From Candidatus Woesearchaeota archaeon (GTDB lineage: Archaea > Nanobdellota > Nanobdellia > Woesearchaeales > UBA9642), in the NCBI GenBank assembly GCA_026002815.1, contig BPGB01000003.1, positions 1 to 64,000 on the forward strand: 64,000 nt of DNA. The letters are read 5' to 3'. Position numbers and translations under genes: made by a program. Below the pieces are notes generated by a model. It was given only the letters and a program-made list of their open reading frames with translations. It did no database searches and had not been told where the DNA came from. This document shows, piece by piece, positions 1 to 9,400 of this stretch (positions within the stretch are counted from its first letter, which is position 1; each line of letters opens with the position of its first letter).

Positions 1-176
1 GACATTTCAGCTTGACTCATCGCATCGAATATCTGACTAGAAGTGTAGCCGTCACGCTGTAATGTCTGTATTATTTGATTATTTGAATATCCTTGTTTTT
101 TCATAACCATAACTTGATCTAGAGGTATTTCTGATCCGGCAGATATATCTGATTTTGATGATTTAAAAATGCCCAT
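1..176 (-). CDS. Conserved small-helix protein, N-terminal part only
   Basis: The gene runs off the left edge; only the first 58 residues are present. Translation starts at the ATG whose complement ends at 176, with a GAGG ribosome binding site 6 bases upstream. After a short polar start (MGIFKSSKSD) there are two similar helical motifs in tandem, KKQGYSNNQIIQTL and QRDGYTSSQIFDAM, which share a G-Y-S/T-x-x-Q-I core. There is no signal peptide or membrane segment in the visible part, so it is probably cytoplasmic or peripheral. I do not recognise a named family. It sits immediately upstream (in transcription, downstream) of the pilin-like surface genes on the same strand and may belong with them. 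Confidence 0.7.
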   Translation of the reverse strand, partial: MGIFKSSKSDISAGSEIPLDQVMVMKKQGYSNNQIIQTLQRDGYTSSQIFDAMSQAEM

Positions 177-422
177 AAATCCTCTTTTTGAAACTTTTAT
201 TTAACAAGTAATGAATATTAAAAAAGTTATGTAAACAACTTAACATTTAATTGAACTATAACATACTGATTAATACGACCAATCAGTATAATGTATCGAC
301 ACATAAGTATTAATAAAGTATTTATCTTACAGTGTTTATCATTAGTAAAGCATGCTTATTATTAAAGTTTATGTTAAATATATATTTAAAATTTTTGTTT
401 GTCCAAATTAGTTTATATTAAC

Positions 423-936
423 TTACTTGCACATATCGAGGCTTAAATAAACATGACCTGGCGCAGGGTATAAGCTTATTGGTATGGTTCCTCTCTGACC
501 TGTCTCTCTATTCGTACAATTGAGATTCTTTATTACTATCTCTTTATTGTTCCAATTTATTCCTTGAGTATATAGCACAAATGCAAATCCCTGCCTTACT
601 AATGTTTTATTTGCTATAATCCATAAGGTATTATTAACTATGAAACAAGGATCACGAGACCCACTGCAATCAACAGATTCCCCTTTCGCACAAAACTTTA
701 ATAAATCAGAGATAGTATAATCGTTCTCAATACATTCTATAGCGTTTACATTGACTAATGAATTAATAAAATTTGAAGCTGTTTCATCGTAGATATAATT
801 CTTTCTATAATCTGCTATTGGCATTTTTTGTCTGAAAGAAATAAACATAAAAAAAACCGATTACTATAAGTATAACTACCATTGCCAGTCCAAACATCTC
901 TATTTGAGATTTTTTATTGTTATTGAAACGGTTCAT
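423..936 (-). CDS. Pilin-like membrane protein, interrupted by a frameshift
   Basis: Two reading frames together encode one pilin-like protein of about 170 residues. From the ATG at 936 the first frame gives a polar start ending in KKSQIEM and then a hydrophobic helix (FGLAMVVILIVIGFF); it then stops after about 43 codons. The second frame, open from about 848 to 423, supplies the soluble part with several cysteines (AIECIE, DLLKFCAKG, DPCFIV, LNCTN). The join lies in a run of eight A at 849-856 on the plus strand; removing one base gives a continuous protein. Only the combined product has the N-terminal helix that all neighbouring surface proteins carry. The KKS-Q-I start is shared with the next gene upstream (991-1515). 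Either a homopolymer sequencing error, slippage during expression, or a true pseudogene is possible. Confidence 0.65.
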
Positions 937-990
937 ATTAGCACATTCATAGTAGCACATTCATATTATTATATTTTCATACTTGAATTT

Positions 991-1515
991 TTATCTGTAA
1001 TAACCCTCAACAATCAACAATCCGAAAGATTTCTTTGACACTGTACCATAGTTTTTCTCTATAATTATTGGTATTGTTATTTGTAAGGTTGTTGTTTTTG
1101 ATATATTATTATCATATATTACAATACTTGTCTCATTCGGATATACTTCTTTTATTGATACTCTTGAATTTTTAAAATAATAATTATAGTAAGAAAAAAG
1201 AGCATCCTTATAAGCAGGGTCTCTTATGGTTTTGTTCAATGCTAAAACTTTATACCAATCAAAACAATTAACCTTGGTTATTACATTATTATTATAACAT
1301 CTCAATTCGGGCAGTTCTGATGCGATTTTGGCTATTTCTATAACCGATAGATCCTGATATTCTATTTTTTTAACATCAACATCACTTTTTCTTATGTTAG
1401 ACCAAAAAACTATTCCTATAACTAATAAGAATATTACTATTATAACAACAGCAATACTTTCAGCCATTTGTATTTGAGATTTTTTTGAATTCACAAAAAT
1501 CAATCCATCCTGCAT
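991..1515 (-). CDS. Type IV pilin-like membrane protein
   Basis: This 174-residue protein has the layout of an archaeal pilin-like subunit: a short positive N-terminus ending in KKSQIQMAES, one long hydrophobic helix (about residues 18-38) and an extracellular C-terminal domain of about 130 residues with two nearby cysteines (LRCYNNN, VNCFDW). The start at 1515 is favoured because a TATA-like box lies about 25 bases upstream, as expected for a leaderless archaeal transcript; a GTG nine codons further in is the alternative. The mature domain is unfamiliar. It lies among four other proteins of the same general architecture on the minus strand, which suggests a common surface structure. Assignment to pilins rests on architecture only. 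Confidence 0.7.
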   Translation of the reverse strand: MQDGLIFVNSKKSQIQMAESIAVVIIVIFLLVIGIVFWSNIRKSDVDVKKIEYQDLSVIEIAKIASELPELRCYNNNVITKVNCFDWYKVLALNKTIRDPAYKDALFSYYNYYFKNSRVSIKEVYPNETSIVIYDNNISKTTTLQITIPIIIEKNYGTVSKKSFGLLIVEGYYR

Positions 1516-1534
1516 AAATTTATTACAATATACT

Positions 1535-1542
1535 ATATAAAT
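1535..1542 (-). promoter_or_regulatory. TATA-like box for the pilin-like gene 991-1515
   Basis: On the minus strand the sequence TTTATATAGTATA lies about 20-27 bases before the ATG at 1515. That spacing fits an archaeal box A with transcription starting at or next to the start codon, i.e. a leaderless message. There is no ribosome binding site in between. Confidence 0.45.
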
Positions 1543-1682
1543 TTATTATCAATACAAATGCAGTATAATATTAAAATACATTATCATTTAATACACAAAA
1601 AAATGTAAAACAATTTAAAACCGTTTGAAATACTTTAAAATAATATTTAAATAATATTTCTAGTAATTATTAAATCAAACTA

Positions 1683-2717
1683 TTAATAAATAAGCGGACA
1701 ACCCTTAAATATTAAATCGGTATTGTCGTTCTTTAATGATAACGCGCTTTGATATATTGTTTGAACATCGCTTAATGATTTATCTTTCATATTAAGAAGT
1801 GTTGATTTTGGAAGTGCCAAAACAGGAACACAGTTTGGATTGACAGAAGCTAATTCAGATTCTAATAATAATATTCTTTGATAATGTAGATTTCTCTTTA
1901 ATTCAAACTGTTTAAATGCTCTTTCCATCTGACATGTATAATACTTTTTATCATCAGAAAATATCGCTCCAAATAACGAAGCCTTGCCTAAATAGTATTG
2001 CAGTCGATTATTATTGTTTGGCTGATCGTTGTTTGTAGGAATTACATCATATCCTATTATACCATAACCGAATACTGATTCACTATTGCTAGACGGGAGT
2101 ATGCTTATATATTTATAAGTATTAGGACAATTATTGAAACAGATTATCCTATAATAATTATAAGATTTTATTAAAGAGTTTATCTCAGAAACACTTGAAA
2201 CATATCTCTTTGTGATATTCTGGGGTAAGGCATTATAAATTTCTGCAGCATAATTCTCATAACCTGTAGAATTATATATTAAAAATATCATATTCTGTGG
2301 GGACAAATATACAAATCTGGTTACAATAAAAGGTATACTAAAATCAAGCGTCCAAACATTTATTCTTTGAGTAGTGAATTCTTTAGGAGCAAATATTATT
2401 TCAGAAGAAAGCTGTTCTCTTTGAGACCCTGATATTTTAAAATCTGCAGTTAAATCACGAACATCACATGAGAAAGTAAATGATGTTGAAGGTGTTTCTA
2501 ATTGACTTATGGTGTCTGTTAATTGTTGTTTTCCCCTTATATTTGTAGCTATTTTCTTTAAAACGTCTTGACTTATTTGTATATCTGCATCTTTCTTTTG
2601 ATTCAATATTAAACTGACTATAAATATAAAAATAATAGAACCTGCAATTAATACAAATATCCAATTGAACTGAATCTCGATAGCTGCTTTTCTAGAAGTT
2701 AATTTAAATTTTGACAT
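1683..2717 (-). CDS. Membrane-anchored surface protein, pilin-like N-terminus
   Basis: A 344-residue protein with a polar start (MSKFKLTSRKAAIEIQ), one N-terminal hydrophobic helix at about residues 18-38 (FNWIFVLIAGSIIFIFI) and a large extracellular domain. Several cysteines occur as FSCDVRD, IICFNNCPN, YTCQMERA, NPNCVPV and KGCPLIY, suggesting disulfides. The region from about 255 on is helical. The start is preceded by AGAGGATT at the right distance. Only two bases separate it from the end of the gene at 2720-3274, so the two are almost certainly co-transcribed. Similar single-helix proteins with an A-I-E-I-Q-F start are common in Woesearchaeota-like genomes, but I know no assigned function. 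Confidence 0.7.
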   Translation of the reverse strand: MSKFKLTSRKAAIEIQFNWIFVLIAGSIIFIFIVSLILNQKKDADIQISQDVLKKIATNIRGKQQLTDTISQLETPSTSFTFSCDVRDLTADFKISGSQREQLSSEIIFAPKEFTTQRINVWTLDFSIPFIVTRFVYLSPQNMIFLIYNSTGYENYAAEIYNALPQNITKRYVSSVSEINSLIKSYNYYRIICFNNCPNTYKYISILPSSNSESVFGYGIIGYDVIPTNNDQPNNNNRLQYYLGKASLFGAIFSDDKKYYTCQMERAFKQFELKRNLHYQRILLLESELASVNPNCVPVLALPKSTLLNMKDKSLSDVQTIYQSALSLKNDNTDLIFKGCPLIY

Positions 2718-2719
2718 CT

Positions 2720-3274
2720 TTAATCCTCTAACATAGATGTTGTTTGATAATTGCTTTGACCGATATAATTCTCATCTCTAACTATTGTCCCTATACCTAT
2801 TCCTATAAATTTGAGGTTAAAATTTTTATTCTTTTGTTTTACACAAGTACAATTGCTAGGATTGTCTGTTCTAAGCATAGACGAATATCCTATTGGAATG
2901 GTTTTCTTTTGATTCGATACAAATATATTTTTCAAGTCTCCATCTTTAACACTTTTCTTTATAATATTATCATTACACAATGGTAGAGGATTACTTTTCC
3001 CTATCTCTGTTACATCAACAAAACATACGATTTCATACTCACAGGGGGCTATTAAAGATTGTTTTTTTATGGTCCCATAACCATTATATTGCTCTATGAG
3101 TGACTCTAATTTAGTTTTGAAAGATAGTTGTTCTACTTGACATCCTTTAGATAATGTTTTAGATATAGCATTATAGCCTATTAATACAATTACTCCTATT
3201 ATTAAAGCAGCCATTATAAATATAAATATTTGACCTATAACTTGTCCTTTTTTATTAAAAAATATCTTACTCAT
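2720..3274 (-). CDS. Pilin-like membrane protein (KKGQ start)
   Basis: This protein of about 184 residues begins MSKIFFNKKGQVIGQIF and continues into one hydrophobic helix (IFIMAALIIGVIVLIGYNAI). The KKG-Q motif directly before the helix resembles a class III (prepilin peptidase) signal. The outer part has paired cysteines (KGCQVEQ, APCEYEIVCFVDV, PLCNDN, SNCTCVK) that could form disulfides. The ATG at 3274 is preferred to the in-frame GTG at 3283 three codons earlier. The stop codon lies two bases from the start of the 344-residue gene, which marks an operon. The role is unknown; the architecture fits a minor pilin or surface-complex subunit. Confidence 0.7.
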   Translation of the reverse strand: MSKIFFNKKGQVIGQIFIFIMAALIIGVIVLIGYNAISKTLSKGCQVEQLSFKTKLESLIEQYNGYGTIKKQSLIAPCEYEIVCFVDVTEIGKSNPLPLCNDNIIKKSVKDGDLKNIFVSNQKKTIPIGYSSMLRTDNPSNCTCVKQKNKNFNLKFIGIGIGTIVRDENYIGQSNYQTTSMLED

Positions 3275-3471
3275 TATAACCACTAATCGACGTATTACAA
3301 AAATTTATAGTATTTATTAAAATTTATCGTATTGAAAATAATATAACATATCATGATGCTATAAAAAAATATCGTACATTAAATATCCATAAAATCAATC
3401 AACAAACAAATCTTTCAATTATAAATATTATTTAATAAAATATATTAAAAAATAACATTCAAAAGATTTAA

Positions 3472-6400
3472 TCAAAGCATTTTTAACTCAGATAATATTT
3501 GTGCCACCTCTGCCTTACTTAAGACTCCTTTATCAATATATTCGAATAATACGCTGGAAACATTTTCCTTGCTTAATTTTCCACTATCAACTAAATCTTT
3601 TATTATTTCCTTAAACACGTCTGATGTTAATTTTTGTTTATCAAGATTTGAAAATAAAGTCATTGCCTGCTTTTGCGAGATATTTTCAGAATCAATTATT
3701 TTTTTAACAATTGACTCTTTCTTTCCTGATAAGTCACTTATTTTTTGAGAGGTATCATTAGATATTCTTTCAGATTGAACATTAGATACGTTTTGTGATG
3801 AGTTTTCTGAAATATTAGATTTACTTATCTTTTCCAATTTCTCGAAAGTACTCGATTTCTTTTTTACTTTTATAATTTTAGGAATTTTTCTGCTTTTATT
3901 TCCTTTATCTGATTCTGACAAACCTGATTCGGAAGAACGTTCTAATCTTTTTTCTTGAAGTTTTTCATCAATAGAATCGTCTTTTATAATAGATTCAGAA
4001 ACATTAGAGGTTTCAGAGCTTACATCATTACTATAATCGACTTTGCCTATCTTTTTCAACTTTTCGAAAACATCTTTTGATTTTGACTCAGTGCTACTAC
4101 TGGCTTTTAATTCGGCTAAGTCAATATAACCTGAATCTTTAAGTAATTCCTTATTTACTTTTCTCTCCTTTAATGTTTCTATCTCATCTTCTTTTTTTAT
4201 TTTGGATTCTTTTTCAAATCCTTCTAATAATGATTTTCTCTTTTCCTGTTCTTGTTGTCTTCTCTCTTCACGTTTTCTCCTCTGCAGCTCTAAAACTTTC
4301 GGATCAATACTCATTAAAGGCTGTTGTGGTCTTTGTTGTTGAGAAGGCATTACGGGTGTTCCTTGCATATTTTTTGAAGATACTCTTTTTTTATCAAAAT
4401 ACTCTTCATATATGACATATCCTGAACCTCCTAGTATAAGAATTGATCCTAATATTATTAATATTATTCCTGCTGTTGAAGGCTTCTTTTTCTCATCTAA
4501 TACCTGACTTTCCATACATACACCATCTACACATTTTCCAGATTGACAATCATTATCTGATATGCAAGTACTTCCATCACTGCATGGAGGACAAGAACCA
4601 CCACAATCAACAGCTGTTTCGTCATTGTCCAAATTTCCATTATTGCAACTATCTACTGCACATAATCCTTCAACACAACTTCTCGATTTACAATCTGAAT
4701 CATTATTACAAGCTTCTCCATCATCACATGGTGGACAAGAACCACCACAATTTAATCCGGTTTCATCTCCATCCTTTATTGAATTGTTGCATGTGTATAA
4801 AACCTGCGACAAACACTCTATTGTACAAGCATCAGAACAAGTCATTCCATTTTGACAAGAGTATAATTCTATAAATGATTGCTCAAACATTTCAGAAACA
4901 TTCACTATGCCATCACATTCCTCGCCTTGTTCAAGTATACTGTTGTTACATGATTGATTAAAAGTCATTGCGCCTCCTATGCAAGAGGAAGTATTTACGG
5001 AACAATTATTACACATTAATGTTCCAGATATTAAACTATAATCTTCACATGTGAAAATGCTGCTTTCACCATCGCACTCTTCATAACTTTCAACAATACC
5101 ATTGCCACAAGTACTATCTAAATCGATAAACTCGCAGTTTGAAAAGTCAAATTGACACTCTCTTCTGTGACCTGGAGGGAAGCATTTTAGTGATCCTGAT
5201 ATGAATTCATCATCTATTTGAGAACATAAAGTAATTCCTCCAAAAAATAGGCCGTCACAATCTTCTGTTCCTGTTATGAAACCATCACCACATACTGATT
5301 CTACAGGTAAGATACACTTAGATAAATCAATATTACAAGTACTATAATCACAAGAAATATTGCCTCCTATGTACCTATCAAAATCTGTGCAGTTTACATT
5401 TAATGATTTGCCTCTCTCACATTGTTCTCCTTTATTTATAACTGTATCCCCACAAACTCCATATGGTATTGGAGTAATACATTGTGAAGTGTCAAAAGTA
5501 CATCTTTCTGAACTATTTGGAGGATTGCAACTTAATGTTCCACCTGTGAATCCAAACTGCCTGCATCCTTCGTTTGGTTCCTTACTTATTCTGCCCCAAT
5601 CAGAACCATCACACTGCTCATTATAGGGATTATTTATTATTCCATCACCACAATAACCTTTACCAGTATTACAATTAGAAGTATCCCAATAACAAAGATC
5701 ATCACATTGTAACAATCCACCTGCAAAGTCATCAAATAAAGTACAATCAGCCCCTCCTAAATTATTTGAATCACATGATTCATTAGAAGATAATATATAT
5801 CCATCACCGCAACGACCCTCATTTACTGCTTCTATACAACTAGAAACATTAATTCTACATGGGCTAGCTGATCCAGGAGGATTACAACTTAATTCTCCAC
5901 CAGCAAATCCTAAATCATAACATGTTAAATCTAATGGTATATTAGGTTCGCATTGCTCATTCAATGATGGATTAAGATGACCATCACCACAATACCCTGT
6001 ACTATACGGAGAAGTGCATAATGTGGTATTAAAACTACAATTACTATCACATGTAAGTATTCCTCCTGTAAAGTTAAAATCTAGACATGTTAAAGAATTT
6101 GTTCCCATGTCGCACTGCTCATTGGGGAAATTATTTAATAATCCATCACCGCAAAACTCCTCATATGAACCTATTATACATGAAGAAAAATTAAACTTAC
6201 AAGAAAGATTACCTGCTGATGGAGGATTACACTTCAAAGTACCACCAACAAGACCAACAAAATCAGTACACTGGAAACCACCAAGATTAGAACCGTCACA
6301 ATCTTCATCACCAGAAATATAACCATCACCACAAATCTCTAAAGTAGGAGGCATACAATCAGAAATATCGAGAGTACAGGAATCATAATTACAACCTAAA

Positions 6401-9400
6401 AAGCCGCCTATGAAATGATCAAACAAAGTACAATTACCAACAATAGGCCTATCCAACTCACACTGCTCACCAGGATTAAGAATCCTATCACCACAATAAC
6501 CACCAGGTATACCAGTACAAGAACTAGTATCAAACAAGCACTGATTAGGAGAATACGGAGGATTACACCTCAAAGTACCACCAGAAAAACCTAATTGTCT
6601 ACAACCCTCATTAGGCTGCTTGCTTATTCTGCCCCAATCAGAACCATCACACTGCTCAAAAAACAAATTATTAACTATACCATCACCACAATAACCATGT
6701 CCAATATCACAATTAGACGTATTAAAAGTACACCTACCAGCAGAATCAGGAGGATTACACCTCAAAGTACCACCAACAAAACCGCCAATATCAGCACAAG
6801 TTGCACCCCTAAAATCCGAACCATCGCATTCCTCACCAGAAGCATTAACAGCCCCATCACCACACTCCCCATTACCTAAAGAAGAATTATATATACAAGA
6901 ATCATAATTAAGCATACACTCATTATCACTACCAGGAGGATTACAACTTAAAGTACCACCAATATAAATCCCTGGCTCGCGAACAGCACAAAGAGCACTG
7001 CCACCAAGATTAGAACCATCACAACGCTCACCAGGTTCAATCTGACCATTACCACAAGGATTAGACTCCTGCCTACAATCATTCAATAAAATATTACAAT
7101 CAGAACTACAAGACAAGGTACCAGAATCAAAATTATCAAAACTAGAACAAGACAAAGTACTAGCAACAACAGGATCGCACTGCTCACCAGATTGAACAAC
7201 ACCATCACCACAAACCTGTAAAGAAACAATACCATCATCACACAAAGAAGTATCAAACCTACAATTATCACATCTTAAAGTGCCACCAACAAAAGAAGGA
7301 TTAATATCACTACAAGTCCTAATACGACCCCAATCACCACTGATAGGATCAGAACCATCACATTGCTCATTAGGAAAATCATTTGTTATATTATCGCCAC
7401 AATAACCAAAACCCTCATCACAACGAGACTTATCAAAAGTACAAGCCAAATCACCAGCAGTAGGAGGAAAACATCTAAGCTCACCACCAACAAACTGATA
7501 AAACCTATCACAAGTCATACCGCCAAGATTAGAACCATCACATACCTCATTATTCAAAAAATCGATAATACCATTACCGCAGATGCCTGTATCATTGCCA
7601 GTATAATTGCCAGTGCCATTATTTACAGAATCACACTTTGTTATATCAATTCTACACTCTTCCGGACTTCCGGGAGGATTACAGTATAATGGGCCTGTTA
7701 ATGTTGGTCTAATTTCTGAACAATCATCTAGATCTCCGAAGTTGTTTAGGTCACAAGTTTCATTTAATTCAATTATCCCGTTTCCACATACTGCTTCAGT
7801 AATTTTACAATCACTTATATCAAAAAAACAAGTATTATAATCACATCTTAATGTTCCGTTATTGTAACTATCGAAGTTATTACATGATAAATTAAAAGGC
7901 CTGTCTAATTCACATTGTTCCCCTGATTGTAATATTCCATCCCCGCATCTATTTAATGGAGAATTATCAATACATCCGGATGTATCAAACATACATTGAT
8001 GATCTGAAAATGGAGGATAACATCTTAATGTTCCACCAGCAAATCCAAACTGTCTGCATCCTTCGTTTGGTTGCTTGCTTATCCTACCCCAAGAATCTCC
8101 ATCACATTGTTCTAGAAAATTATTTATTATTCCATCACCACAATAACCAAAACCCAGATCACAGTTTATTTTATTAAATGTACATCGATCAGGGTGTTCT
8201 TTTGGGAAACAAGAAAGGTTTCCACCTATATATCTACGTATATCTGTACACTTAACATTTCCAAGATCTGGCCCATCACATTCTTCTAATCCTTCTCTTA
8301 TATTATTTCCACATTCAGGAACTAATGTACATACAAAATTAACCCATTGACAATTATTTCCACAAACTAATGTTCCACCAGTATATGCTCCATCATCTAG
8401 TTCATCACAATCTACAGTGCTCCCTGGAGGATCACACTTTTCTCCAGGACCAATTATTCCATCTCCGCAAAAGGGTTCTGGAGGTGGACCAGAACAATTG
8501 CTTATATCTATAACACAAGAATTAGTACATTTCAATTCTCCCGAATAAAAGCTGTCAAAGCTTGAACAAGACAGATTAGGCACTCCATTATTCTCAAACA
8601 AGTATGGTTCACACTGCTCTGTCGGATCTAATAATGTTAGGAATGATCCTCCAAAACCATCACAATTTGGCGTAGGATTTGAAGGATTTTTATAACAGCC
8701 ACTAGTATTGAACATACATCGTTCTCCATCCGGTGCACTTGGAGGATTACAACTTAATGTTCCGCCCGTGAATCCGAAGTCAGTACAATCGCGTATGTCT
8801 CCCCAATCACCAGTTATTGGATTTGAACCATCACATTGTTCTTTATAATAATTATTTGTTACATTATCGCCACAATAACCTCTGTTCCCTATTTGACAAT
8901 TAGAAGTATCCCATTTGCACTCGTTTGATGTTCCATCTGGCGGAGTGCATCCAAGTATTCCTCCATTAAAAGTAAAATCATAACATGTAAAACCTCTTAG
9001 GTCTGTACCATCACATTGTTCTGGATCATTATTAAATAATCCTGGCTCGGCAATGTTGTTTCCACAACTTATTGTTTGAACAGGAACTGAAATATTTATA
9101 TATCTAAAATTTTCAGCTAAGTCATAACCTTTTATGCATAATATTGTGTCTTCTGTTATTATTAGAGGCAGTTGAGAATAATACCCTCTTTCATTATAAG
9201 ATGTGCTGTTGCATGATCCGGAAGTAATTTTTTGATAGTCAAAATAATCTTTACATCCACTTCCGCCAGGATTATCTGTACAAGTGACTGTTACATTCTT
9301 CTGATAAACGTTTCCAACATAGGATACGTTTAATGTTGGCGCTATAAGGTCGCAGGCTATTGAACCTGGGCCGTGAGCAATTATATTTTTTTCATCAGTA

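Noticed and set aside
2464-2664. Short minus-strand frame inside the 344-residue gene
   Set aside because: It is another frame of the same strand with no supporting signal and a composition expected by chance.
4173-4874. Plus-strand open frames opposite the 3' part of the giant gene
   Set aside because: They are antisense to a long, well-supported cysteine-repeat gene and arise from its base composition; no start signal or known motif supports them.
6595-7689. Thr/Ile-rich plus-strand frames opposite the repeat modules
   Set aside because: They reflect the T-rich codons of the minus-strand repeat block read backwards (ACA, ATA, ACC codons), not genes.
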